A stretch of DNA of 64,000 nt from G963668605 sp963668605 (GCA_963668605.1 OY764903.1:1-64000), one strand, 5' to 3'. Positions 43,621-52,758 are shown, counted from the stretch's first letter. A program made the numbers and translations. Notes: a model not told the origin generated them from the sequence alone.

Positions 43621-44226
43621 CTACTCGGCCTTCTTGGCAGGCTCGGGACCAGATAAGATGCGAGAGACGTCTGGATTCCGGCAGAGAAGCGCAAAAGCCT
43701 CGCTCTTTAACAGGTTGAGTACGTTCGCGTTCACTGTAGAAGCCGCTTCGGCGCCCTGGGGATTCTCGGCAACAACTTGCTGAACCTTAGCGACCATGGC
43801 ACGAACCTCGGGAGACGCGACTTGATCAAGCCTGATCTGCGCGATGTCGGGGACGTTCTGGCGGATAGCCTCTTCCAGGGCTTTGCGGTAACCACCGTTC
43901 TGCACTAATGGCCCGAGCGCGGGAAGCGTGGCAGTCCACTTGAGGACCCCAGCCAGTTCCGGATTTCCCGCCAGAGCCGCCAACGCCACCGGGTCTGCGC
44001 CTGCGCGACTCAACTGCACGATGCGCTCGTCGCCCAACTGAGCGCCGACTTGAGCGACCACCCGCCGCGCCGAGTCGATGTCGCTCACGCCAAGCGTGTT
44101 CTGGGTCCACGTCCGGACCACAGGCCAGAGCTTGACGGCTCCAAACCCAATCCCCACGATCACGACGAGGCCCAAAACGAGAGTTGCCGCGACGACGGCG
44201 CCGATTGTCTTCTTAGTGAATCGCAT
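43621..44226 (-). CDS. hypothetical protein with N-terminal membrane anchor
   Basis: 201-aa. One membrane helix (about 7-30, TIGAVVAATLVLGLVVIVGIGFGAV), then an all-helical periplasmic region with HEAT-like periodicity (RRVVAQVGAQLGDERIVQLSRAGADPVALAALAGNPELAGVL). No Cys in catalytic arrangement, no known family. ATG at 44226 has TGAGG 6 nt upstream. Divergent from the DUF2490-like gene. Confidence 0.6.
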   Translation of the reverse strand: MRFTKKTIGAVVAATLVLGLVVIVGIGFGAVKLWPVVRTWTQNTLGVSDIDSARRVVAQVGAQLGDERIVQLSRAGADPVALAALAGNPELAGVLKWTATLPALGPLVQNGGYRKALEEAIRQNVPDIAQIRLDQVASPEVRAMVAKVQQVVAENPQGAEAASTVNANVLNLLKSEAFALLCRNPDVSRILSGPEPAKKAE

Positions 44227-44426
44227 ATTAATCCTCAATAATTGTGGACAGTGCCCGTGCTGTTCGTTTGCGGAACGCCGGCGCCGTTCTCCCTCTTGAT
44301 AGGCAATCCAACAGCCATGACACAACGGGGGCCAAACGCTTTCCGACACGCGGGTGCGCTGCCATGGTTTGCTGAGACTGCAAGACGACAGTGCACACGC
44401 GAGGCGGCGGTCTGCCCTCCTGTAGA

Positions 44427-44442
44427 TGGCCGTTCAGGTGCA
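44427..44442 (+). promoter_or_regulatory. possible sigma-54 promoter of the DUF2490-like gene
   Basis: TGGCCG-TTCAG-GTGCA: GG-N10-GC spacing and 8 of 11 consensus bases, about 40 bp before the ATG at 44483. No copy of the palindrome is seen upstream, so support is weak. Confidence 0.3.
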
Positions 44443-44482
44443 CATCAACAATGGTCAATAGCTAACCTTCAGTGCGTCAACG

Positions 44483-45163
44483 ATGAACATGCTGGCCAGA
44501 TGTGTTTCCATAATCGCTTTGTTGTATCTCGGCGCAGGGGCAATGCGCGCGCAGGAGGTCTGGACATTGCATGGCTTCGACTATGGTTTGATCAGAACGA
44601 AACACATCGAGGTTGATCTGCACACCAGGTTCCGGACGAACCAGCATCTGACCAATTTCCAGCAGGGCCGCTCCGGGGCCGTCCTGCGCTGGAACGCACA
44701 GCGGCGTTTCACTGCAATCGGCGGGTATTACTTCGGACAGCAGGAGGACGGACGCGACGAATGGACAAATTTCCATCGCGTCTTTGGCGGCGGCGAAGCG
44801 CTCGTTCACCGCGGTGAGCGCATGCGGCTAACGAGCCGCACTCTGGTTGAACGATTCATCGCTGCGCCGGGTATTGACTTCAATCGCTACCGGCAGCGAG
44901 TGCGACTGTCTGTCGACGGCAAGGTCGGCCCCTATCTGAGTAGTGAATGGTTCTTTGATGCCCAGGGCTACTTGAGTGCGCGCCACGGCGGAGGTATCCG
45001 CTGGAAATGGAGCTCCTGGAGTTGGTTGGAGGCCGGTTACCTGTATGACGATCGCAGTTCCAGGCTCGGACCCAAGCGCCACATGATTGTCACACAGATG
45101 TTCTTCGGTCGGCCTAAGGAAGCAGCCGAGAAGCGATCCGATGCCGCAAGCAGCCGCGAGTGA
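44483..45163 (+). CDS. DUF2490-like outer-membrane/exported protein
   Basis: 226-aa. Signal peptide (1-23, ending AMRAQ), then repeated amphipathic strands (VWTLHGFDYGLIRTKHIEVDLHTRFR, RRFTAIGGYYFGQQ, RMRLTSRTLVERFI, YRQRVRLSVDGKVGPYLSSEWFFDAQ) that suggest a small beta barrel. Ends in a charged tail after MFFG. Family membership is by pattern only. Confidence 0.6.
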   Translation: MNMLARCVSIIALLYLGAGAMRAQEVWTLHGFDYGLIRTKHIEVDLHTRFRTNQHLTNFQQGRSGAVLRWNAQRRFTAIGGYYFGQQEDGRDEWTNFHRVFGGGEALVHRGERMRLTSRTLVERFIAAPGIDFNRYRQRVRLSVDGKVGPYLSSEWFFDAQGYLSARHGGGIRWKWSSWSWLEAGYLYDDRSSRLGPKRHMIVTQMFFGRPKEAAEKRSDAASSRE

Positions 45164-45342
45164 AATGCGCACTCATATGAATCGAATGAAGACGCCGGTG
45201 TTTCTAGCGATGTTGACCGCACCTCTGCGGTGGGTAGGGCAGGCGTTGGCGCGACGAGCCGGTCTGCCCAAATTCTCCGCTTTCATTCCTGAACACGGTT
45301 CCTCTTGGGGAGCCAAATCTTCCCATCACGGAAGCTAATCGA

Positions 45343-46221
45343 CTATTCGTTCTCCAACACTTTCTTCGCCGCGAGCAGTTCTTCCTTCTGTGCTTTGGTA
45401 ACCTGCGGATAGTGTAGCCCCAGTTCCTCTAGCTTGCGCCAGATCAGAAGGGCGACCTTCAAGCGCGCGACCGGTTTGTTGTCGGCGGGAATGATGTGCC
45501 ACGGCGCCCACTTGGTGCTGGTGTGGTTGAAGCAATCCTCATAGGCCTGCATGTACGCGTCCCAGTGTTGGCGCTCTTTGGCATCGCTCACCGAGAATTT
45601 CCAGTTCTTCTCGTCCATGTCGATCCGCTCCAGAAAGCGCCGCTTCTGCTCATCTTTTGACACGTTTAGAAAAAACTTCAAGATGATCGTCCCGTTCTGG
45701 ACCAGGTGCTTTTCGAAGTTGTTGATCTGTTCATAGCGCTGCTCCCAGATCTTTTTGCTTCTCGCCTCGGGCGGCAATTTTTGCTTCTCCAGAATCTCGG
45801 GGTGGACGCGCACCACGAGAACTTCTTCGTAATAGGACCTGTTGAAAATGCCAATCCGGCCGCGTTCGGGAAGCGCCTTGTAGCAGCGCCACAGGAAGTC
45901 GTGATCCAGCTCTTCCGTCGACGGGGCCTTAAAGCTGTGCACGTCACAACCTTGCGGATTCAGGCCCGACATCACGTGCTTGATCGTGCCGTCCTTTCCG
46001 GCGGCGTCCATCGCCTGAAAGATCAGAAGCAGGCTGTAGGTGTCCTGCGCGTAGAGTTTTTCCTGAAACTCCGCCAACATTTGGATACCCTCGGCGAGCA
46101 TCTCCTTGGCCTTCGATTTCTTAATCGAAAGGTGATTGGGCAACGTGCTGTAGTCCTTGCGAAGCGAGATTTTCTTTCCGGGCTCGACAGTCACATGTCG
46201 TTGCAGCTTCTCGTAATCCAT
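45343..46221 (-). CDS. ppk2: polyphosphate kinase 2 family protein
   Basis: 292-aa PPK2: transfers phosphate between polyphosphate and a nucleoside mono- or diphosphate. Walker A-like MDAAGKDGT (71-79), lid and Walker B region FNRSYYEEVLVVRVHP, and RYEQINNFEKHLVQNGT, all characteristic. Single-domain length fits class I or III; specificity (ADP/GDP or AMP) cannot be read. ATG at 46221 with GGAGG 7 nt upstream. An energy-saving stress function would suit the surrounding island. Confidence 0.88.
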   Translation of the reverse strand: MDYEKLQRHVTVEPGKKISLRKDYSTLPNHLSIKKSKAKEMLAEGIQMLAEFQEKLYAQDTYSLLLIFQAMDAAGKDGTIKHVMSGLNPQGCDVHSFKAPSTEELDHDFLWRCYKALPERGRIGIFNRSYYEEVLVVRVHPEILEKQKLPPEARSKKIWEQRYEQINNFEKHLVQNGTIILKFFLNVSKDEQKRRFLERIDMDEKNWKFSVSDAKERQHWDAYMQAYEDCFNHTSTKWAPWHIIPADNKPVARLKVALLIWRKLEELGLHYPQVTKAQKEELLAAKKVLENE

Positions 46222-46256
46222 CCGATTTCCTCCTCCCCGTCCCGTTAGGGCGTGGT

Positions 46257-46269
46257 GTATGCAGCATAC
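46257..46269. promoter_or_regulatory. palindrome upstream of ppk2
   Basis: GTATGC-A-GCATAC, a 13-bp near-symmetric site 36 bp upstream of the ppk2 start. Could be an operator; nothing else supports it. Confidence 0.25.
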
Positions 46270-46449
46270 CCCCAATGGCGTTTCAAGCGCTAGCGCCGGC
46301 AGGTTATGCCTTTCGGGAGCCGTAATCGTGCTGAGGCAATATTTCAGCGGCAAATAAGGCTTCCTTCCGATTTGTTGGAGATTCGACGGATGCTAATTTC
46401 GGGTCAGCCGCACACAAAAAACTGTGGCAGCACGGAGAGGACATTGGAA

Positions 46450-46653
46450 ATGAAGAACGTAACGAATCTCGTTTGGCAGCTCAGAATCTGGAAAGATACT
46501 CGCGGCCAGGACCTCATCGAATACGCTCTCATGGCGGGCTTTGTCGCAGTTGCGGCGGGCGCGATCATGCCGGGCGTTGCCACCAGTATCAGCACGATCT
46601 TCAGCAAGGTCGGCAGCGTCCTGACAGCCGCCGAAAGTCAGGGTGGTTCCTAA
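46450..46653 (+). CDS. Flp/Fap-type (type IVb) pilin
   Basis: 67-aa. Short basic leader ending in G before QDLIEYALMAGFVAVAAGAI: the G/x-x-x-x-E-Y motif cleaved by prepilin peptidase, with the conserved Glu +5 and Tyr +6. One hydrophobic helix makes the pilus core. No tad/cpa assembly genes are in the window. GAGAGG lies 10 nt before the ATG; a strong terminator follows 9 bp after the stop. Confidence 0.82.
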   Translation: MKNVTNLVWQLRIWKDTRGQDLIEYALMAGFVAVAAGAIMPGVATSISTIFSKVGSVLTAAESQGGS

Positions 46654-46661
46654 GCAAACTT

Positions 46662-46702
46662 GGCCGGAGGGGAAGACGCTTTCGCTCTTCCCCCCGGCCT
46701 TT
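46662..46702 (+). terminator. Rho-independent terminator after the pilin gene
   Basis: Long stem: GGCCGG...GGGGAAGA / TCTTCCCC...CCGGCC with one-base bulges and a short CTTT-containing loop, followed by TTT. Lies between the pilin gene and the convergent LarA-like gene. Confidence 0.65.
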
Positions 46703-46716
46703 CGAAGTGCCCCTAC

Positions 46717-47988
46717 CTAAAGATCCTTCCGAAAATCCAACAGGTTCCCTTCCGCATCGAACGGCAATTCGCCGGGCTTCCCAATAATCTTCAGCGACGG
46801 ATTGCTCTCGATCACTGGGCGAAGATTCTCCGTCAGGGCCAGGTATTCCAACTCCATGGTATTGCGCAGCCAGCCGATCGTGATTTGCCGCGCATCCAAC
46901 TTGCCTACCGTGGGCCAGATACGATCCAGGCATTCCCGATCGGTCTTGAAGTGGATCGGGGTCCGGATCGCGGCCGGCGTGTTCGCGGTGAGCGAATTGA
47001 TCAACGTCGGAGCCCAGTCGATTCGATTGACCAGGCGATCCGTGACGATGTCGGCCATTCCCAATCCGACGCCGCTGTTGTAGGTCAGTTCACTCAGATT
47101 GCGAACGAATAGGCGCTCCACTTTGGGAGCGTTGTTCCAAGGATTGTACTCGCCAATCACGCTGCGGTTCGCCACCTTTGTGTCCAAACCCGCGCCGCTG
47201 ATGTTCTTGCCAATCTCATCGAGGATCAGAATATCCAGCTCGGGCACTGGAATCCGGGCCATCCATGATTTGACCAGCGCCAGATTCTCCTCTTCGCGCT
47301 TCTCCATGATATTGACCGGCACGGCATCGAGTTTTGCCGTGTGGTGAAGGGCGTCTTCGAGAATCGCCAGGCCTCCCAGAATCTTGCCCGACTTCAGCAC
47401 CTGGCGGCCGATACTGCGAATCACGTATTCAAGCCCGAGCTTATAAGCATAGGCGTGATATCGCTGTGCCCCGGCGAACTTGCCAAGCCCAATCGCCATC
47501 ATCTTGAAGAGCCCGCTCTCAATCCGGCCCGCGAAGTCGGTGTGCCATTTCACGCGGCCGATCAGCATGACTCCGTCGCTTTCGTGGGCCACCTTGTCCA
47601 TGAAAGCCTCGATGCCGTCCGAGGTCTTGCCGAGCGAGACCACATCGAGTTGGCTGATGACCGGGCACCCCATGCTTGCTTCGGTGATGCCGTAGTGGTG
47701 CAGCACCTCGGCCTGGCCCTCCGCCGAGGCGGCGCCGTGGCTGCCCATGGCGGGGAAGATGAATGGTTTGGCGCCAGCGGCTTTCCAGTAGTCGACGACG
47801 TTCTTGACGATCACTGCGATATTCGCAATGCCCCGGCTGCCGACTCCGATGGCCACTCTGGCGCCAGGTTTGACGTGCGCCGCGAAGTTGGTGGAGGCGA
47901 GCTGCTTTTGAACCTCGGCGGGGATGTCAGCGATGCGTCGGTCGGGGAAGTCCTGTTTGACCAGGAGGAGTCGGGGAAAAGACGTCAT
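46717..47988 (-). CDS. LarA-like (lactate racemase domain) protein
   Basis: 423-aa protein with a LarA N-terminal-like domain: VAIGVGSRGIANIAVIVKNVVDYWKAAG, PFIFPAMGSHGAASAEGQ, and KWHTDFAGRIESGLFKMMAIGLGK, where His and Lys stand where LarA binds its nickel-pincer cofactor. LarA homologues are 2-hydroxyacid racemases or epimerases; activity needs the LarB/C/E-made cofactor, whose genes are not here. TATATT lies 6 nt before the ATG, suggesting a leaderless mRNA. Confidence 0.78.
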   Translation of the reverse strand: MTSFPRLLLVKQDFPDRRIADIPAEVQKQLASTNFAAHVKPGARVAIGVGSRGIANIAVIVKNVVDYWKAAGAKPFIFPAMGSHGAASAEGQAEVLHHYGITEASMGCPVISQLDVVSLGKTSDGIEAFMDKVAHESDGVMLIGRVKWHTDFAGRIESGLFKMMAIGLGKFAGAQRYHAYAYKLGLEYVIRSIGRQVLKSGKILGGLAILEDALHHTAKLDAVPVNIMEKREEENLALVKSWMARIPVPELDILILDEIGKNISGAGLDTKVANRSVIGEYNPWNNAPKVERLFVRNLSELTYNSGVGLGMADIVTDRLVNRIDWAPTLINSLTANTPAAIRTPIHFKTDRECLDRIWPTVGKLDARQITIGWLRNTMELEYLALTENLRPVIESNPSLKIIGKPGELPFDAEGNLLDFRKDL

Positions 47989-48058
47989 GCCCCCAATATA
48001 TCAAACGTTCCGCGAAAATCCTGCCTGCCGCGGGACACTTCTTGCCGAAGATCGGCTT

Positions 48059-48676
48059 CTATTCGGTTTCCCACTCCTGCTCGAGCATGCGTGTGTACTC
48101 GGCGGAGGCGTACAGATCGAAATCGAACTGATCCGCGTGGACTTCCGGGAATGCCGAGGCGTTCTGGCGGCACAGGAACATGTGGTCGGCGTAGCGGTAG
48201 TAATGTTTGATGAATTGCTGTGAGAGGGTGTTTCGCTCAGGCACCTCGGCGAAGACCGAATGCAGCCCGATGGCGCGCGAAAAGATCGATTTGTAGTCGG
48301 CCACTCCCCACTTTTTCAGTTTTTCGCGAACCTGGCGCGGCGGACGGTTGACCAGAATATCCGCGAAGGACTGGAACTGGAAGCCCTTTTCGCACAAAGC
48401 TTCGTCCCGCTCGGCCATCTCCAGGCATTGCTCGATCCAGCGGTTGACGTCCTTGCCGACATAGAAGAGCATCCTGATTTCGCAGTAGCGGCCGTCTACG
48501 AGTCGGCGCTCGAGATCGTCCTGGCTGAAATCGCCTGTTGGCAGCAAACCTTGCAGCATCAAACTCGCTCTGGAACTCTCCACCAGCTTGTTCGGACCCG
48601 CCGAATCCGAAAACGGATGCAGGATCAGCGGTGGCAGTTTCACGGTCTTCTCCACGGTCTCGTATGCAGTCGGCAT
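48059..48676 (-). CDS. conserved-looking protein of unknown function
   Basis: 205-aa, soluble, no signal peptide. Rich in aromatic and charged residues (RYCEIRMLFYVGKDVNRWIEQCLEM, FIKHYYRYADHMFLCRQNASAFPEV). No motif recognised. Codon use is like the neighbours and the frame is cleanly placed between two genes (70 bp after LarA-like in the upstream direction, 50 bp from the peptidase). Confidence 0.6.
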   Translation of the reverse strand: MPTAYETVEKTVKLPPLILHPFSDSAGPNKLVESSRASLMLQGLLPTGDFSQDDLERRLVDGRYCEIRMLFYVGKDVNRWIEQCLEMAERDEALCEKGFQFQSFADILVNRPPRQVREKLKKWGVADYKSIFSRAIGLHSVFAEVPERNTLSQQFIKHYYRYADHMFLCRQNASAFPEVHADQFDFDLYASAEYTRMLEQEWETE

Positions 48677-48726
48677 GAATCTACAAGTTTAATCGACAGT
48701 TTTCGGAAAAGCCTTAATGGCGGAGA

Positions 48727-50286
48727 TCATTTTGCCGCGCCCGCCGCCATTTTTTCCGCAACAGGTGGCACTGTGAGGACAAAACCGGGCCGTTCCGGGG
48801 CCGCGAGCAGCTCGCCGCTGACCGCCAGGACCAACTCCAGCAGCCTGACGGCGGCCCTCGCGTCAATCTTGTCCCAGGTATCTCCCGGCCGGTGATAGTC
48901 GTCGTGGTAGCCCGAAAAGAAGAACACAGCCGGTATCTGCCGGGCCTGGAACGAAGCGTGATCGCTCGCCCCGTAGCCCGAGACCTCAGTGGAATTCACG
49001 TGCAGGCCGGATCTCGCCGCGAGCCGTTCGATCATTGGCTGGAGGCCGGTGCCCGTCGATACGCCGCCAACGAAGACCCGGTCCTCGCGCATGCGCCCGA
49101 TCATGTCCAGGTTCAACATTGCCACCGCGTCGCGCAGCGGCAGTTTCGGGTTTCTCACGTAATAGCTCGAACCGAGCAGTCCGAGTTCCTCACCGCTGAA
49201 CGCCAAAAATAATATGCCCCGTTTTTGTTTTGGAGCCGCGCCGTAGTAACGTGCCAGCTCGAGCACGCCCGCTGTTCCCGAGGCGTTGTCGTCGGCGCCG
49301 GGGTGGATCGAGCCGGACCCTGATGGCGCCATTGAAAACAGCTCGCCGTGTCCGATGTGGTCGTAGTGCGCTCCCAGGATCAGGTACTCCGCGCTCTCGC
49401 CCGGAAGGAACCCGACGATGTTGTGGACGCTCCTGACTTCGCGCTGCACATCGATTGTGGCACGCACCTTGAGCGCGGCCGGAAGTGTGAAGGAGCGGGG
49501 CTTAAGATCCTGATCGATTGCGCGCACCGCGGACCTCAGGTCTTGGCCGGCGCCTGCGCTCCACTGTTCCGCTGTGCGCCAGAGAATTTCGAAGCATAGA
49601 ATGCCCGCCTCGGCGGGCCCCATCGAGTGGCCGAACTTCTCGAGCACGTCGGAATCGCCGGAGTGGTTGGGCAGGTCGCCAACCAGAATCACGCCCTTGG
49701 CGCCATGCAGTTTCGCATTGGCGGCCTTGGTGGAAAACTGCGCGTGCTCCGTATAATTCCGGCCCGCGAAGACGCTCTTTTCGTCAAACTCCTGCGGTTC
49801 GTGGCGCAATACAAGCGCCCATTTTCCCTTGACGTCGAGGCCGGCGTAATCGTCGTAGTGGTATTCCGGGGCCGTGATGCCGTAGCCGGCGAAGGCCACC
49901 TGCGCGCTGGTCTCTCCGCTGGACGAAAGATTCGAGGGGTTAAACTCTTCGGTCGCCTTCAGATCTATGCGCGTTCCGTTGGTTGCGTACTCCACACTGT
50001 TGCCCGGACCCGGGTGTATGTTCACCGACATCGGGAACGCTTGCATGTAACCGCGCCCGCCGGCGGGCCGTAATCCGAACTGTTTAAACTGGCGCGCGAT
50101 GTAGCGCGCGGCTTTCTCGAGTTCCGGAGTTCCCGTGCCGCGCCCTTTCAACTCGTCCGATGCCAGATAGCGCACGTGCGCGATGTAGCGTTCCGGCGTG
50201 AAGTGCAGCGCTTCGGCTGCGCTCCATAGCGCTCCGATGCCGGCCAGCGTGAGAAGCGTTGCCGCCAGTGCCGGGCGAAGCCTCAT
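48727..50286 (-). CDS. secreted M28-family zinc aminopeptidase with PA domain
   Basis: 519-aa. Leader peptide (1-24), N-terminal helical part (RYLASDELKGRGTGTPELEKAARYIARQF), a PA insert (about 110-240) and the M28 catalytic domain with metal ligands in LGAHYDHIG (His), HPGADDNASG (Asp), SGEELGLLG (Glu base and ligand), NLDMIG (Asp) and YHRPGDT (His). Cleaves N-terminal residues from peptides outside the cytoplasm. Starts 4 bp after the DsbA-like gene. Confidence 0.88.
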   Translation of the reverse strand: MRLRPALAATLLTLAGIGALWSAAEALHFTPERYIAHVRYLASDELKGRGTGTPELEKAARYIARQFKQFGLRPAGGRGYMQAFPMSVNIHPGPGNSVEYATNGTRIDLKATEEFNPSNLSSSGETSAQVAFAGYGITAPEYHYDDYAGLDVKGKWALVLRHEPQEFDEKSVFAGRNYTEHAQFSTKAANAKLHGAKGVILVGDLPNHSGDSDVLEKFGHSMGPAEAGILCFEILWRTAEQWSAGAGQDLRSAVRAIDQDLKPRSFTLPAALKVRATIDVQREVRSVHNIVGFLPGESAEYLILGAHYDHIGHGELFSMAPSGSGSIHPGADDNASGTAGVLELARYYGAAPKQKRGILFLAFSGEELGLLGSSYYVRNPKLPLRDAVAMLNLDMIGRMREDRVFVGGVSTGTGLQPMIERLAARSGLHVNSTEVSGYGASDHASFQARQIPAVFFFSGYHDDYHRPGDTWDKIDARAAVRLLELVLAVSGELLAAPERPGFVLTVPPVAEKMAAGAAK

Positions 50287-50290
50287 CGTT

Positions 50291-51214
50291 CTACTTACTC
50301 ACCAGCGAAGGCAGCGCCAGCGTGCAGCAGTCCTTCTCGCCCGCATTCTGCGCGGTCTTCTGGTACTCCAGTTCGAAGTCGATGATTTGTTTCAAAGCGG
50401 GCCAGGCCGCGCCGGGAACCCGGCGGCCGTTCACAAACAGGTATGGGGTGCGGTCCACGCCAAGTTCGCGCGCTTCAGCAGCCGATTTGTTCACGTCGGC
50501 TTCGGTCGCCTTGGTGTCAAGGCAGCGGCCGAGTGCCAGCGTATCCATGTTCTTACTCTTGCCCCACTCCATCACTTTCGCCTTGAGGTTCTCCGGCGTC
50601 ATCTCTGCCTGATGTTCGTAGATCCAGTCGTGATATTCCCAGAACAGATCCGAGTTCTGGCGGTACACGCAGCGTCCCGCCATAGCCGCCGGCTTGGCCC
50701 ACGGATGAATCGCCTCGAGAGGAAAATCGCGGAAGTACACGCGCACGTTTTTCGGGTATTCCTTCGCGATGTTCTCGCGCAGCATCTTGCCTTCTTCTTT
50801 GCAGAACGGGCACTGGAAATCGCTGAAGACCACAATCACGACGGGCGCGCCGCTGGCGCCGAAACCGGGCACGAAATCGGTCTTGAGCTTGTCCAACTCG
50901 GGCTTGAAGGGATTCTGCGCGATGTCATAGACCGGCGGGCGGAAGAACCTCGAGCCATCTTTCGAGACCAGAAAAATCTCATCCGAATACTGCGCGCCAA
51001 CCGCGGCGTGCACCTTCACTTCGAGAAATCCGGGCAGCAACGCCGACGGCTTCGGGTCGCTGATTTCCACCTTGATTTGCGGGCCCCACGTTCCCAGATG
51101 CCGCACGTAGGCTTCGAGCGTGGCCTTATCGAAAGCGTTCTTCTTCGGCGCGGCAGCGGGTTTCGTTTGCGCGAAGAGCGAACAGCCCAAGAGAAAACAT
51201 GTGAACAAACGCAT
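50291..51214 (-). CDS. exported DsbA-like/thioredoxin-4 protein
   Basis: 307-aa. Signal peptide (1-16), an extra domain of about 100 aa (LGTWGPQIKVEISDPKPSALLPG), then a DsbA-type thioredoxin fold with CPFC (Cys135, Cys138 in FSDFQCPFCKEE), the helical insert with PWAKPAAMAGRCVYRQ and cis-Pro loop GVDRTPYLFVNG. Probably periplasmic disulfide oxidase or isomerase. TACTAT lies 7 nt before the ATG, so probably leaderless even though it follows the UxaA-like gene by 5 bp. Confidence 0.85.
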   Translation of the reverse strand: MRLFTCFLLGCSLFAQTKPAAAPKKNAFDKATLEAYVRHLGTWGPQIKVEISDPKPSALLPGFLEVKVHAAVGAQYSDEIFLVSKDGSRFFRPPVYDIAQNPFKPELDKLKTDFVPGFGASGAPVVIVVFSDFQCPFCKEEGKMLRENIAKEYPKNVRVYFRDFPLEAIHPWAKPAAMAGRCVYRQNSDLFWEYHDWIYEHQAEMTPENLKAKVMEWGKSKNMDTLALGRCLDTKATEADVNKSAAEARELGVDRTPYLFVNGRRVPGAAWPALKQIIDFELEYQKTAQNAGEKDCCTLALPSLVSK

Positions 51215-51219
51215 ATGTT

Positions 51220-52758
51220 TTATAGTACCGGGCCGATTCGCCACGGAACAAACTCCTTGTGCCCAAGCCGCTCGGCGCACGTTCGTTCGCCGGACGCGAC
51301 GCGCAGAACGGTCTCAAAGATTTGACGTCCAATCTCCTCGATGGTCTTGTCCCCATCGGCAATCTGCCCGCCGTTGATATCCATGTTGTCTCTCATCCTG
51401 CGGTACATGGAGCTGTTCGTTGCGATCTTCAGGACCGGTATTGTCGGGAACCCGATAGCGCTGCCGCGGCCCGTGGTGAAGGCGATCAAATTGACGCCGC
51501 CCGCCGCCAGACCCGAGAGCGAGACCGGATCGTAGCCCGGCGTGTTCATGAAGACGAAGCCCGGCGTTGTCACTCGATCGGCGTAATCAACCGCATCCGT
51601 CATCGTAGACGTGCCCGCCTTGGCCACGGCGCCAAGCGATTTTTCGAGGATGTTGGTCAGTCCGCCCTCTTTGTTGCCAGGCGATGGATTGTCGTCGAAA
51701 CTGCCGCCGAAGCGATTGAGGTAAGTTTTGTACTTCTTGATAAAGCCGAGCAACTTTTCCGCCACCTCGCGATTGCGCGCGCGCCGGATGAGCAGGTGTT
51801 CCGCGCCGAAAATCTCGGGTGTCTCCGCGAGCACCGCAGTCGCGCCGATCGCGGCGAGCATGTCGGAACAAACGCCCAGTGCCGGATTCGCGGTGATGCC
51901 GGAAAACGAATCCGAGCCGCCGCAATTCAGCCCCAACACAATCTTCGAGGCAGGCACTTCCACGCGCCGTTCCGCGCTGGCGCGTTCCAGCATCCCGGCA
52001 ATCGCGTCGCGCGCCGCCTGTACTGTGCCGCGCGTTCCTCCACTGCCCTGTAGCGTGAACCCGGCCAGGCGCTCCGAGCGCGGCGCACCGGCGCCCAGGT
52101 AGTGGTCGATCTGATTCGTTTCGCAGCCCAATCCGACAATGATCGCCGCGCTCACGTTGGGATGCACGAGCACGCCGCTGAGCGTGCGCTGCAACTGCTC
52201 GGTGTCGGGGCCGATCGAGTGGGCGCAACCTTCGCCATGCGGGAACGCCACCACGCCATCGACACCGGGCGGCAGCGTTTCGCCGCGATAGCTCTCCGCG
52301 ATCAACCCCACAGTGTGCGCGGAGCAGTTGCTGGCCGCGACGACAGCGATATAATTGCGCGTGCCCACGCGGCCGTCCTCGCGCGTATAGCCGAGAAAGG
52401 TTGGCATCTCGCGCGGCGCGGCGGGGAAGGGCACTTCGCCCTCCGGAATCTGGTAGTTGAACGACAACTCCTCGAACAGCACGTTGTGCGTGTGCACATG
52501 TTCGCCTGTCTCTATCTGCCGTGACGCGCGCCCCATCACCTGTCCGTAGCGCACGATATTCTCACGCGCGGCCACCGGCGCCAGCGCCACCTTGTGGCCC
52601 GCAGGCACCGCGCCGCGCAAACGCACTACCTTCCCGGCAACGCGGATCTCCTGGCCCTCGGAAAGCGGCACGCGCGCGATCGCGATGTTATCCAAGGCGT
52701 TCAAATGGATGACGGAGTTCTCTGCGGTCGCAATCTTTTGAATGTCTAACAGGCTCAC
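51220..52758 (-). CDS. uxaA: UxaA-family (altronate/galactarate-type) dehydratase
   Basis: 512-aa. N-terminal SAF-like domain (about 1-95, INHL...RGAVPAGHKVAL type), linker, then the altronate dehydratase domain: GYTREDGRVGTRNYIAVVAASNCSAHT, FPHGEGCAHS, GLGCETNQ and GLNCGGSDSFSG, whose Cys residues help hold the iron site. Removes water from a hexonate or hexarate. GTG at 52758 with GGGGAG 5 nt upstream is chosen; the long upstream extension is not protein-like. May cooperate with other sugar-acid enzymes such as the enolase-superfamily protein at 1431. Confidence 0.85.
   Translation of the reverse strand: MSLLDIQKIATAENSVIHLNALDNIAIARVPLSEGQEIRVAGKVVRLRGAVPAGHKVALAPVAARENIVRYGQVMGRASRQIETGEHVHTHNVLFEELSFNYQIPEGEVPFPAAPREMPTFLGYTREDGRVGTRNYIAVVAASNCSAHTVGLIAESYRGETLPPGVDGVVAFPHGEGCAHSIGPDTEQLQRTLSGVLVHPNVSAAIIVGLGCETNQIDHYLGAGAPRSERLAGFTLQGSGGTRGTVQAARDAIAGMLERASAERRVEVPASKIVLGLNCGGSDSFSGITANPALGVCSDMLAAIGATAVLAETPEIFGAEHLLIRRARNREVAEKLLGFIKKYKTYLNRFGGSFDDNPSPGNKEGGLTNILEKSLGAVAKAGTSTMTDAVDYADRVTTPGFVFMNTPGYDPVSLSGLAAGGVNLIAFTTGRGSAIGFPTIPVLKIATNSSMYRRMRDNMDINGGQIADGDKTIEEIGRQIFETVLRVASGERTCAERLGHKEFVPWRIGPVL

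Noticed and set aside
45087..45338. 83-codon plus-strand frame after the DUF2490-like gene
   Set aside because: Overlaps the 3' end of that gene in another frame; no ribosome site and no recognisable protein pattern, although the last part could encode a short peptide.
36229..46720. Attachment-site direct repeat of the tRNA-Leu 3' end
   Set aside because: Looked for a second copy of the T arm/acceptor end to the right; none seen, and no integrase gene, so no att site is claimed.
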